64,000 nucleotides of DNA, taken from Janthinobacterium psychrotolerans (lineage in GTDB: Bacteria; Pseudomonadota; Gammaproteobacteria; Burkholderiales; Burkholderiaceae_D). The notes beneath the pieces were generated by a model. That model had not been told where the DNA came from and made no database searches. It saw nothing but the letters and a program-made list of their open reading frames with translations. Within the stretch, counting starts at the first letter, position 1. Each line of letters begins with the position of its first letter. Shown in pieces: positions 52,792 to 61,302 of the stretch. The translations under genes were made by a program, and so were the position numbers. The stretch is from contig NZ_LOCQ01000045.1 of assembly GCF_001677885.1 (NCBI RefSeq), positions 1 to 64,000 of the forward strand, read 5' to 3'.

Positions 52792-54006
52792 TCACGATGC
52801 AACAGTCCCGCTCAGGTGGTGATAGCGCGCCGCCAGTCCGGCCGCCAGCACGCGGTAGCTGCGCCGCGCGTCGATATAGGCGGCGCCAGTGTGGGCGCGC
52901 GCGCGCGCGGCCGGCACATCGCGCAAAATGGCGACCATGGCGCCGGCCATCGCGGCCGGCTCGCTGGCCGTCAGCCAGCCCGCATCGCTGCCGGTCAGCA
53001 CCTGCACCTGGTCCGGGCTGTCGTTGCCGACGGCGGGCATGCGCAGGGCCAAATACTCCAGCAACTTGGTCGGCGAACTGACGTCGTGCAGCGCGCCACG
53101 CGGGATGTACGACAGGGCCGCGTCGGCGCCGGCCAGCAGCGCCCAGGCCTGGCTCGATGGCAGCCAGCCCGTCACGCGCACGCAGTCGGCCAGGCCGGCG
53201 CGGCGCGCGTAAGCGAGCAGTTCGTCCACATCGGAAGGCGTGTCGGACGCGCCGATCAGCAGCAAACAGGCGGCAGGCACCTCGCGGCGCACCAGCTGCA
53301 GGGCGTCGAGCAGCCGTTCGAGCTGGCGCGACTGGTCCAGCGTGCCCAGGTAAGCCAGCAGCGGCACGCCGTGCCAGCCGTCGGGCCGCACGGCGGCGAT
53401 CGACTGCTGGCCCAGCACTTCCATGTCGACCCCCATCGGCACGGCCGTCAAGCGCCCTGCCGCCACGCCGTGCCGTTCCATCAGGCGCGCCATGGCGTCG
53501 CTTTGTACGAAGACGTGATCGGCGCGCGGCAGCAGCACGCGGTACAGCAGCCACCGTTCGACCAGACCCTTGCACAGCACCAGGCGGCCGCGCAAGGTGG
53601 CGCGCTGCGCCAGGCCGGCGCGCGCGCGTTCGATGCGCCCCTCGCTGAGCAGGTAGGAAACCCAGTAATAAAAAGGCATGCCCTTCAGGCGCGCCAGCAG
53701 CAGCGCCAGCAAGCCGGTCGGCACCATGTCGCGCACCTGGATCGCGTCGCAGCCGGTGCGGCGCGCGCCGAACAGGGCGCGCACGCAGGTGACTTGAAAA
53801 GCCAGCTCGCGCACCAGCCGGCTGGCATGGAAGCGTGGACTGCGCACCGAGCGAAAGCCCTGTTCCTGCGGCGCCTGCCCGGAAGGCATGCCGACGATAT
53901 CGCATTCGACACCGTGGCGTGGCAGATATTTGCCGAACAGCACCGCCACATCGGGGCGAAAGGTGGGCAGGCTTTCCGGCACCAGTTGCAGGATCTTCAG
54001 GGGCAT
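52792..54006 (-). CDS. Group 4 (GT-B) glycosyltransferase
   Basis: A 404-residue glycosyltransferase. N-terminal MPLKILQLVPESLPTFRPDV, central YWVSYLLSEGRIERAR and a donor-binding half with VPMGVDME, LLAYLGTLDQSRQLERLL, TGWLPSSQAWALLAGADAA and SPTKLLEYLALRMPAV. Start at 54006 is the family-like start; 24 earlier open codons are discounted. First gene after the terminator of the secreted heparinase gene, so it opens a new transcription unit. Confidence 0.87.
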   Translation of the reverse strand: MPLKILQLVPESLPTFRPDVAVLFGKYLPRHGVECDIVGMPSGQAPQEQGFRSVRSPRFHASRLVRELAFQVTCVRALFGARRTGCDAIQVRDMVPTGLLALLLARLKGMPFYYWVSYLLSEGRIERARAGLAQRATLRGRLVLCKGLVERWLLYRVLLPRADHVFVQSDAMARLMERHGVAAGRLTAVPMGVDMEVLGQQSIAAVRPDGWHGVPLLAYLGTLDQSRQLERLLDALQLVRREVPAACLLLIGASDTPSDVDELLAYARRAGLADCVRVTGWLPSSQAWALLAGADAALSYIPRGALHDVSSPTKLLEYLALRMPAVGNDSPDQVQVLTGSDAGWLTASEPAAMAGAMVAILRDVPAARARAHTGAAYIDARRSYRVLAAGLAARYHHLSGTVAS

Positions 54007-54147
54007 GGGCAAACACGGTTGAACTTGCGCGGCAGTGGAAACGGACGACAGAAGACGGGACACGGCCACTGCCGGCATCAGGCTATACCCGTATGAAACG
54101 ATTAATCATCTTACATGAATAGCATGGACTTAGCGGCACGCCAGAGC

Positions 54148-54187
54148 CGAAAAAAAAAGCAATACCAACGGGTATTGCTTTTTTCGG
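54148..54187 (-). terminator. Strong rho-independent terminator after the secreted heparinase-fold gene
   Basis: GCCGAAAAAAAAAAGCAATACC / AAC / GGTATTGCTTTTTTCGGC is a long near-perfect hairpin; on the minus strand the stem ends in a T-run. It divides the EPS locus into two transcription units. Confidence 0.85.
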
Positions 54188-54202
54188 CCTGGGGTGCCGC
54201 GA

Positions 54203-56461
54203 TTACTTTGGCAGTGGCAGTGTCAACGCTTGCGTACCGACCACCACCTTGCGCAGGCCGCCGCTGGTATCCAGACTCACGGCCGTGCCCTTGCAGCCGA
54301 TGTCGAGCACCGTGAGAAATTCGCCACTGGTGGCGGCCGCGGCCTTGACGAACACGCCATGGTCTTCATAGGTGCCGCTTTGCGGCGGCGGACCCGAGCG
54401 GCGCTCGAAACGCTGGGCGCTGGTGGCCAGCGGCACCACGCACACCTTGCGGTTCTGGTTGGTCACCGAAATATTGCCGGCGGCATCGGCAACGATGGGT
54501 GCGTAGGCATGGAAATTCCACTCGAACACGCGCGGCGTGGCCGAGGCAAACTGGTCGAGGATAACGGCGGTGTCGCTGCCGCGCACATACCAGATCTTGC
54601 GCGTGGCCGATGTCAGCAGGCCGGCATACGCCGCCGTGGCGTCGCCTTCGACATAGTCGACGGCCGGCGTGGTCGAGAAGGCATTGATGCGGCCGTTGCG
54701 CGACAGCGGCTCTTCATACCCTTCCACCACCTGCCCGACGCCGCCGTCAAAGGTCAGGGCATTGTGCGACTTCGACTGGCGGTACCAGCTGTTCCACATC
54801 GGCGAATCGTACCAGTCGTACCAGCCGGTTTCCGTCAGCAGCGGCACGCCGCCGCTGAACAGGACAAAACCGTTCTGGTCGCCATGGCTGTGGTTGAACG
54901 AACCATAGGGGCTGGCCTTGAAGTACAGCGAGGTACGGCCGTTGTCGGCCAGGTTGCTGTGCATGGCGGTCCAGCCGATGCTCGGATAATAGGCGGCGTT
55001 GGCCGGCGGCGTGGCGGCGGTCGCCGTCACGGTCGACACCGGCATCGGATACGGCGCCTGCAAGGTCGCGAGCACATCGTTCGGACGGCTCAGGTTTTGC
55101 ACATACCAGGCCGCCTGCGGCGTGGCGTAGCGCGATGCAAAACCCTTCATGAAGCGGTATTCGGGCGCCGTTTCGTGGCCGTCGCCAAACACGTGGGTCT
55201 GCTGGCCGGGCGGCACAAAGTGCATCAGGAACTGCGCAAAGCCGCGCGACCAGGGCTTGCCGAACATGTTCACGCCCGTGGCCTGGGCCAGCGCCGGCCA
55301 GATCTGCAGGGCAAAATCGGCTTCGTATTCCGCATACGCGGTGCCGTTGGCAAAGCCGCCCTCCGGACCGCTCCACACGCTGAACGAGCTGACAAAGGCG
55401 CGGAACGAGAAATCGAACCATTGTTCGGCCTCGGGAATGTCGCCCAGCGCCAGCGTCGAGGTCAGGGTCAGGAAGGCCATGCTGGTGGCCGCGTGCGAAT
55501 CGTAAGGCAGCTGGTCGAGGCGGCCGCCGCCGGCCGACAGGTCGGCATACAGCGCCCTGGTGCGCGCCGCCACCACCGACAGCCAGCGGTCGCGGCGCGT
55601 GGTGTCGCCATTGACCACCAGCGCGCCGGCCAGCAGGTCGATCGCCTTCATCAGGCTTTGCGCGATCATGCGGCTGCCCATGTCCTGGTTGGCAAAACTG
55701 GTCGGTCCATTGACATCGAGCGCGGCGAACTGGTCGCCGCGGCGGATCGCCTCGTCCAGGTAGGCCTGCTGGCCGGTCACGCGGTACAGGGTCGCCGCCG
55801 CTTCCAGCTGGCGCGCGTTCGGATTGACGCGCTGCATGATGTTCGACTGCTGGGCCACCAGCGCCGCCGTGCGGATCTTGCTTGGCGGCAAAGGCCATTC
55901 GCTGTCGGACACGGTTGTCAGGGAGCTGACGTAGTAATTCACCTCATTGGTCAGGGCTGTCAGCGCCGGCTGGCGGTCGGCGCGCATGGCCACGCTCCAG
56001 GACGAGAAAGGCTTCAGGCCGCTGGGCAGCGCGCGCGGGCGCGCCTTGCGCATGACGGCAGTGCGCAGCGCCAGGTTTTCAGGCACTTCGAACAACTGCG
56101 AGTTACTGGCGATCACGAAGCTGCGCGGGGTCGACCATTCCTGCGAAGTCGATGGCCGCACGCGCCAGGTATACCGGCCAGCAGGCAGCGCTTTCGGCGG
56201 CAAATACCAGTTGCGGCTGGTGCTATAGGTGCGATTCAAGACCCCGTTCAGGAATACCTGGACCACATAGGACGGCGGCGCCGACGCATGGCGCGACCAC
56301 GAGAAGGTCGGCGGGTTCTGCGCCTGGGTCTGCATATTGTCCGGCAAAGGGCGGATGGCCAGCGGATCGGTCGCCTGTACCCAGTCGGCCTGGGCGGAAC
56401 CGCACAAGGGCAACAGCAATAGCAAGGCGGAACGCAACAGGGGGCGGTTGCTTGATTTCAT
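54203..56461 (-). CDS. Secreted heparinase II/III-family (DUF4962-like) polysaccharide lyase-type protein
   Basis: A 752-residue exported protein. Signal peptide ~1-26 (MKSSNRPLLRSALLLLLPLCGSAQA), an N-terminal fibronectin/DUF4962-like region (NPPTFSWSRHASAPPSYVVQ), an alpha-toroid domain ~150-480 (MIAQSLMKAIDLLAGAL; FGDGHETAPEYRF) and a heparinase C-terminal sandwich (FNHSHGDQNGFVLFSGGVPL with a His cluster, then WYDWYDSPMWNSWYRQSKSH). Members cleave uronate-containing glycans by beta-elimination. Likely trims or releases the locus's own polymer. Start chosen for signal peptide and AAGGAAG upstream. Confidence 0.85.
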   Translation of the reverse strand: MKSSNRPLLRSALLLLLPLCGSAQADWVQATDPLAIRPLPDNMQTQAQNPPTFSWSRHASAPPSYVVQVFLNGVLNRTYSTSRNWYLPPKALPAGRYTWRVRPSTSQEWSTPRSFVIASNSQLFEVPENLALRTAVMRKARPRALPSGLKPFSSWSVAMRADRQPALTALTNEVNYYVSSLTTVSDSEWPLPPSKIRTAALVAQQSNIMQRVNPNARQLEAAATLYRVTGQQAYLDEAIRRGDQFAALDVNGPTSFANQDMGSRMIAQSLMKAIDLLAGALVVNGDTTRRDRWLSVVAARTRALYADLSAGGGRLDQLPYDSHAATSMAFLTLTSTLALGDIPEAEQWFDFSFRAFVSSFSVWSGPEGGFANGTAYAEYEADFALQIWPALAQATGVNMFGKPWSRGFAQFLMHFVPPGQQTHVFGDGHETAPEYRFMKGFASRYATPQAAWYVQNLSRPNDVLATLQAPYPMPVSTVTATAATPPANAAYYPSIGWTAMHSNLADNGRTSLYFKASPYGSFNHSHGDQNGFVLFSGGVPLLTETGWYDWYDSPMWNSWYRQSKSHNALTFDGGVGQVVEGYEEPLSRNGRINAFSTTPAVDYVEGDATAAYAGLLTSATRKIWYVRGSDTAVILDQFASATPRVFEWNFHAYAPIVADAAGNISVTNQNRKVCVVPLATSAQRFERRSGPPPQSGTYEDHGVFVKAAAATSGEFLTVLDIGCKGTAVSLDTSGGLRKVVVGTQALTLPLPK

Positions 56462-56600
56462 GGAGGGACTTCCTTCGGAGCGGTGCGGGTTGGGCATGGA
56501 TCTGAGGCGACCATCGACGTTGCGCAGTGCTACCGTCACGCAAGAAGGAAGGTCTTTTTGGTACAAGAGCAAGAGGTGATTTTTTAACCAAGAAGCACTT

Positions 56601-56632
56601 GGGCAATTCCCTTGATTATACCGAAATGCCCA
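56601..56632 (-). promoter_or_regulatory. Internal promoter with flanking dyad for the secreted heparinase gene
   Basis: Minus-strand TATAAT (56620-56615) lies between GGGCAATT (56601-56608) and AAATGCCC (56625-56632), an inverted repeat with one mismatch whose centre falls on the -10. Gives a ~150-nt leader. The dyad may be an operator; inference. Confidence 0.45.
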
Positions 56633-56647
56633 TCGGCAACGACTATT

Positions 56648-57592
56648 TTAAGCGGCGATGCGTGATTTTCGCCACAAAGACCAGCGCCGGGTCATGGCCG
56701 GTGTAAACAGCGCGCACATCAGTGCGGTGCTCCACCAGTGGCGCGTGACGCCATCGCGCATGGCGCGCCGCATTTCGGCCACGGCCGCGCCACGGCGCCC
56801 CGCTTCGAGCAGCTCGCGCGCCACCACCACGCGCGCATTCGACACCAGCAGCAAGGCTGGCCGGCGTGCAGGATTGCTGCCTGGCCAGCTGCGCGCACGC
56901 TGTTCCAGGCGGGCAAACACCGGCAGCACCTTGTCGCGGCCGTGGGTAGCGCTCAGGCTGCCGCCGACATCGAGCCGGTACGCCACCAGCGGCACCGTGG
57001 TTTGCACCAGGCGGTGCCGTTCGGCCAGGCGGAACCACAGGTCCAGGTCTTCGCCGAACTGTTCGCCCTCGGGAAAACACGGCTGCAAGGCCCATAGCGC
57101 GCCGCGCCTGGCGGCGACCGAGCCGGTAAAGAAAGTCAGCCATTCGCGATTGCAGCGGGCAAAGAAATCATCGACCAGCGCGACCTGCTGCGGCAAGGCC
57201 GGCGCCTCGGCCAGGCGCGCCTGGCTGCCAGGGGTGACGCCCTGGAAACCGGTGGCAAAGTAGGACTCGCCAGGATAGGCCTGCGCCATCGCCACTTGCG
57301 TGCGCAGGTAGTCGGGCGCGTACCAGTCGTCGGCGTCGAGGAAACACACGAGTTCGCCCCGCGCCTCGGCAATGCCGCGGTTGCGCGCGCGCGACACGCC
57401 GCCGTTGGCCTGGCGCACCAGGCGCACGCGCGGATCGCGGCAGGCCTGCACGCGCGCCGCGCCATCATCGGTGGAGCCGTCATCGACCACCACCACTTCC
57501 CAGTCGGCGTGCGTCTGGGCCAGCACCGACGCCAGTGTCGCCTCGATATAGGCGGCCTTGTTATACAGCGCAATAATGACCGAACACAGCAT
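56648..57592 (-). CDS. Group 2 (GT-A) glycosyltransferase
   Basis: A 314-residue inverting glycosyltransferase. The GT-A start SVIIALYNKAAYIEATLASV, VVDDGSTDDG (nucleotide binding), ARNRGIAEARGELVCFLDAD with the D-x-D-like metal site LDADDW, and FGEDLDLWFRLAER with the catalytic acidic pair are all visible. The C-terminal ~60 residues include an amphipathic, possibly membrane-touching stretch. TAATG overlap with the Wzy-like gene. Confidence 0.92.
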   Translation of the reverse strand: MLCSVIIALYNKAAYIEATLASVLAQTHADWEVVVVDDGSTDDGAARVQACRDPRVRLVRQANGGVSRARNRGIAEARGELVCFLDADDWYAPDYLRTQVAMAQAYPGESYFATGFQGVTPGSQARLAEAPALPQQVALVDDFFARCNREWLTFFTGSVAARRGALWALQPCFPEGEQFGEDLDLWFRLAERHRLVQTTVPLVAYRLDVGGSLSATHGRDKVLPVFARLEQRARSWPGSNPARRPALLLVSNARVVVARELLEAGRRGAAVAEMRRAMRDGVTRHWWSTALMCALFTPAMTRRWSLWRKSRIAA

Positions 57593-59010
57593 TACGCCAT
57601 CCCCGGCATGCGGGTCTTGCGCGCCCTGAGCGCCTGCTTGTCGGCCACTGGATAATAGGCGGTGACGATAATGAGCAGCAGCACATGCGTCAGCGCTTCG
57701 GCGGCAAAGCCGGACAGCGACAGCGGCACCTCGCTGAACGAACGGCTGGCGATCAGCACGAACAGCGCCATCGACATGCCGGAGCTGGCCCTGGCGGTGC
57801 GCGCCGACGCGTACAGCAGCACCACCACATACAGCACCAGGCCAATCGCGCCAATGGTGCCGGCGCTGGCCAGGCTCTGGTAAAACTGGCTGTGCGCATG
57901 CGTCGCGTAGGGCATGCCGATGCTGGCGCGAAATGCCTCATCCCACAGCAACAGGCCGTAGCCGAACACGGGATTCTTGTACCATTCCTGCACCGCCACC
58001 TGCCAGATCAGGTCGCGCCCTGTCAGGCTCAGCAATTCAAACCCTTCGCTGCTCGAAGCAAAGCGCGCCAGCTTGGCGTCGATGCCGCCGAACATCACCA
58101 CCAGCATGGCCATCGTGCACAGCAGGATGAAACAGAAGATGGCGACGATCGACAGTTGCGGCCGGCGGTAGTCGAACAGGCGCTCCCTGATCTGTTCGCG
58201 GAAACCGAAATAGGCGATACAGGCAAAGCACAGGATGCAGGCGATCCAGTTGGTTTTCGATTGCGCCAGCAGCAGGCTGGCCAGGCCCACGGCCCAGGCG
58301 AACAGGTTCAGCGGACGCCATGCATACGGCTTGTGCCACAGGCACAGCAGGAACACCACCACCATCGGCGCGAGCACGTTGGCATGGCTGGCCAGGCCGG
58401 CATAGCGCACGGTAAGAAAAGGCAGCAGGCCATGGTAGTTCCTGACGATGACCAGGTTCGGTTTCCAGGCCAGCACGGCTGCGCTGAGCAACAGGAACAG
58501 CAGGTTGGCGTTGCGCATGGCAACAATGCTCATGCCCACCTCCTTCGGCGTCATCAGCATGGCGGCACAGCCGGCCAGGAACATGTACAGGTACTCGTGC
58601 GAGATTTCCGTGTGCAGGCCAAACAGGCCCGGACTGACGATATTGCTCAGGAAATACAAGGTGAACGCCCAGAACAGCAACATCGGCATCGGCTGGGTTT
58701 TTTCGCGCGCCATCATGCGGTGCAGGATGCGCTCGCCGCAGGCAAAGATCACGAACAGCGAGGTGAACCGGCCAAGCCAGACACTGGCCGGGTGGCGTAC
58801 CACCGTCTTGACCCCCAGTAACACTTCGCTGACCGAAAAATCGCGGTTCGACAATATGGCGGTGACGGCGATCGACAGCAACACCGGATAAAACACATAG
58901 GGCACCAGGCCGGTCGCGCGCTTGCTGCCCCAATGAATGCTCAAGGCGATGACGAACACCACCACCAGCGCGGCGACCAGCGCGATCAGGCCAAATACGA
59001 TTTCACTCAT
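57592..59010 (-). CDS. O-antigen ligase/polymerase-like (Wzy_C) membrane protein
   Basis: A 472-residue polytopic protein with ~11 transmembrane segments and the Wzy_C periplasmic loop (SLTGRDLIWQVAVQEWYKNP then FGYGLLLW and HAHSQFYQSLASAG). It should polymerise or ligate undecaprenyl-linked repeat units in the periplasm, after the flippase encoded upstream. The start at 59010 is forced by an in-frame stop just upstream. It is reached through a short relay frame created by a duplication, see the adjacent entries. Confidence 0.88.
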   Translation of the reverse strand: MSEIVFGLIALVAALVVVFVIALSIHWGSKRATGLVPYVFYPVLLSIAVTAILSNRDFSVSEVLLGVKTVVRHPASVWLGRFTSLFVIFACGERILHRMMAREKTQPMPMLLFWAFTLYFLSNIVSPGLFGLHTEISHEYLYMFLAGCAAMLMTPKEVGMSIVAMRNANLLFLLLSAAVLAWKPNLVIVRNYHGLLPFLTVRYAGLASHANVLAPMVVVFLLCLWHKPYAWRPLNLFAWAVGLASLLLAQSKTNWIACILCFACIAYFGFREQIRERLFDYRRPQLSIVAIFCFILLCTMAMLVVMFGGIDAKLARFASSSEGFELLSLTGRDLIWQVAVQEWYKNPVFGYGLLLWDEAFRASIGMPYATHAHSQFYQSLASAGTIGAIGLVLYVVVLLYASARTARASSGMSMALFVLIASRSFSEVPLSLSGFAAEALTHVLLLIIVTAYYPVADKQALRARKTRMPGMA

Positions 59011-59034
59011 GTCGTTTCACTCATGTCATTTCAC
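59001..59034. repeat. 14-bp tandem duplication at the flippase/Wzy-like junction
   Basis: On the plus strand TTTCACTCATGTCG (59001-59014) and TTTCACTCATGTCA (59015-59028) followed by TTTCAC: 2.4 copies. On the minus strand each copy carries CATGAGTGAAA, so the ATGA start/stop overlap exists twice. Fourteen is not a multiple of three, so the first ATG is out of frame with the polymerase. Confidence 0.8.
59007..59024 (-). CDS. Five-codon relay reading frame (M-S-E-T-T) between flippase and Wzy-like gene
   Basis: ATG at 59024-59022 overlaps the flippase TGA (59023-59021) as ATGA; the frame runs five codons and its TGA (59009-59007) overlaps the polymerase ATG (59010-59008), again as ATGA. Ribosomes ending the flippase could reinitiate here and then on the polymerase. 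A translated function for the peptide itself is not implied. Confidence 0.35.
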   Translation of the reverse strand: MSETT

Positions 59035-60616
59035 CCACGTCGTTGTCGCGTTTGATCGGATGCTCGTCCACGCCGCAGCGGGCGCGCAAATAGCGGATGG
59101 CGCTGGCCGGCAGTGGCGGACTGAAGCGGCCCAGCATGCCCACCACGCGCTCGCCCAGCAGCGGCGGCCAGGCCAGCACGGCCACCAGCAACACGGCGCC
59201 GCCCGCAACAGCCCCGCCGAGGAAGGCGGCCAGCGGATGGCTGGCGGCCATGGCGCCGAGCAAGATGCCGCCCCAGCTGCCGGCGCCGGCCAGCAGCGCC
59301 ATGGCGACGGCGCGCGCGGCCAGCGGCGCCAGCTGGCGCAGGCCCAGCTGCAGGCGTCGGCAGGCCGCCGTGCCGATGACCAGTGCGCGCGCCAGCAAGG
59401 TCGCCGCAGCGATCACCGCCACCACCGCCGCGCCCTGCCCCGCCAACAGGAACAGCGCGGCCCCGGCGGCCGCGATCAAGGGGAGCTGCAACAGGCTTTC
59501 CAGATGCTTGCCGCCGGTATTCCACAGGATGGGCGTCGACATGCCCCAGGTGATATAGGCCGGCATGGCCAGCGCCAGGATCGCCAGCACGATGCCCGAT
59601 TCCTGCCAGACCTTGCCGTACAACACGCCGATCAGCGCCGGCGCCGTCACCGCCAGCAGCACGAACAGCGGCAGGATGACGATCCAGATGGTCGCCAGCA
59701 CCGACAGATACATGTCGCGCAGGCGCGGCAGGTCATCCTGCAGCTTGGCGCCGGTGGCGAGAAAGGCCGGCTGCAAGGCATTCAGGAACAGCCCGTTGGG
59801 CGTATTGGCCAGGTTGTAGCCGACCGCATACACGCCGACCGCATGGGCGCTCAAGAAACGGCCCAGGAAGACCCGGTCCAGGTTGTTCAGGAACCAGTTG
59901 CACAGATTGGTCACGAACACCGTCAGGCCCACATGGGTCGAGCGGCGCGCGCCCTCGTACCACAGCAGCGGTCGCAGCGAAAAGCGCGTGCGCGCGTAGG
60001 TCAGCAGCAGCGCCGTGGCCGCCTGGCCCAGCCAGGCCGCCACCAGCGTCCACACGCCGGCGCCGGCATACGCCATCGACAGGCCGATCAGCAGGTAGCC
60101 GACGATATAGCTGGACAGCTGGATGATGTTGAGTGCGCGGAAATCGAGCTGGCGGCGCAGCAGGCCGCTGCCGGTGGCGGTCAGCGCATTGAGCACGCAG
60201 GTCAGGCTCATCCAGGCGATCACGGGCGCGATGCGCGGCTCCTTGAAGTAGACCGCGACCCACGGCGCGATGAAAAACAGCAAGGCCATCGCCGCCAGCC
60301 CCGTGATGGCCTGCCAGGTCACGGTAAAGCGCACGTCTTCCTCGCTCAGGGTCTGGTTCTGCACCAGGCCCCAGGAAAAGCCGAAGTCGGCGAGGAAATT
60401 GCTGAACGTCATGACGAGCAAGCCCATCGCGAACAAGCCGTAGCTTTCCGGTCCCAGCAGGCGCGCCAGCAGCACCTGCGTGACCAGCTGCAGGCCGAAC
60501 ATGGCGACCGTGCCCATGGCCGCCCATTTGACGGCGCTGACGCTTTTTTGATTGATATCGCTGCCCATGATTCTCACTATCTGCCCGGAGGCGCGGCGCG
60601 CTTCCGGGTCCTGCAT
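59021..60616 (-). CDS. Polysaccharide flippase (Wzx-like, MOP superfamily)
   Basis: A 531-residue membrane protein with about 12-14 transmembrane segments. The start region INQKSVSAVKWAAMGTVAMF then LLARLLGPESYGLFAM is typical of PST/Wzx exporters, followed by FLADFGFSWGLVQNQTLSEE. It should flip lipid-linked repeat units. ATG 60616 overlaps the epsI stop as TGATG, matching the coupled style of this run; ATG 60568 (MGSDINQKS) is a plausible alternative closer to the usual family length. Confidence 0.87.
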   Translation of the reverse strand: MQDPEARRASGQIVRIMGSDINQKSVSAVKWAAMGTVAMFGLQLVTQVLLARLLGPESYGLFAMGLLVMTFSNFLADFGFSWGLVQNQTLSEEDVRFTVTWQAITGLAAMALLFFIAPWVAVYFKEPRIAPVIAWMSLTCVLNALTATGSGLLRRQLDFRALNIIQLSSYIVGYLLIGLSMAYAGAGVWTLVAAWLGQAATALLLTYARTRFSLRPLLWYEGARRSTHVGLTVFVTNLCNWFLNNLDRVFLGRFLSAHAVGVYAVGYNLANTPNGLFLNALQPAFLATGAKLQDDLPRLRDMYLSVLATIWIVILPLFVLLAVTAPALIGVLYGKVWQESGIVLAILALAMPAYITWGMSTPILWNTGGKHLESLLQLPLIAAAGAALFLLAGQGAAVVAVIAAATLLARALVIGTAACRRLQLGLRQLAPLAARAVAMALLAGAGSWGGILLGAMAASHPLAAFLGGAVAGGAVLLVAVLAWPPLLGERVVGMLGRFSPPLPASAIRYLRARCGVDEHPIKRDNDVGEMT

Positions 60617-61302
60617 CAACCCGGCGGCGTGCCGATCAGGCGGCTGCGCTGTGCCGGCGGCATGCTCGCCAGCAGGCTGTTGACGAAATTGGCCTGCAAC
60701 TGATACGCGTGCGGCAAGTCGGTGTCGATATTGGAAACGCGAAACAGCATGGCGTCGGCGACGGTGCCCGTCAGCCCGTAGCGCAATTGTTCAAGCCGTT
60801 GTTGCAGGCCGACCTTGCTGATCTTGTTGCCAACCGTAATCCAGTACGTGATCGGTTCGCTGCGGTTGCCCGTCACCGCCAGCAGGCGCTTGACCGGCAA
60901 CTGGCCGTAGGGCGACGCCAGCTCGCCGTATTCGTCGCGCTCGACCTGGAAGCCCTGCGCGGCGTAGCAAACCTCGGGCTTGTGCACGCTCATGTTGTCG
61001 CTCTGGTCGCCGCCATAGGCGATCGACAGCATCACCCGTTCGCCGCGCGCATTGACATAGGTGCGCGACAGGGTCTGGTTGTAGATCTTGTTCAGGCGCG
61101 ACTGGGTTTCCGGATCGACCTGCAGCGGCACGATCGAGGTGTCGAGGCGCCATTCGCCGAACGCCTGCGGTATCGCCGTTTCCAGTGAAAAACTGGGCCG
61201 CTGGTCCGACATCTTCACGCCCGGCGCCACGGCGCGGCTGAGGATGGCGGCGCCCAGCAGCAAGGCGCCCAGCAGCAAGTTCATGCGCAAGGCGGCATTC
61301 AT
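60616..61302 (-). CDS. epsI: Exosortase-associated protein EpsI
   Basis: A 228-residue protein with an N-terminal membrane anchor (MNLLLGALLLGAAILSRAVA) and an EpsI domain in the periplasm: IPQAFGEWRLD, IAYGGDQSDNMSVHKPEVCY with its conserved His and Cys, and VTGNRSEPITYWITVGNK. EpsI accompanies exosortase in EPS loci, sometimes fused to it; its biochemical role is unknown. Overlaps xrtB by 4 bp (ATGA). Confidence 0.92.
   Translation of the reverse strand: MNAALRMNLLLGALLLGAAILSRAVAPGVKMSDQRPSFSLETAIPQAFGEWRLDTSIVPLQVDPETQSRLNKIYNQTLSRTYVNARGERVMLSIAYGGDQSDNMSVHKPEVCYAAQGFQVERDEYGELASPYGQLPVKRLLAVTGNRSEPITYWITVGNKISKVGLQQRLEQLRYGLTGTVADAMLFRVSNIDTDLPHAYQLQANFVNSLLASMPPAQRSRLIGTPPG

Noticed and set aside
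54194..56422. Long open frame (about 740 codons) antisense to the secreted heparinase-fold gene
   Set aside because: Same GC-skew effect; no family motif, no ribosome binding site, and the opposite strand encodes a protein with signal peptide and domains.
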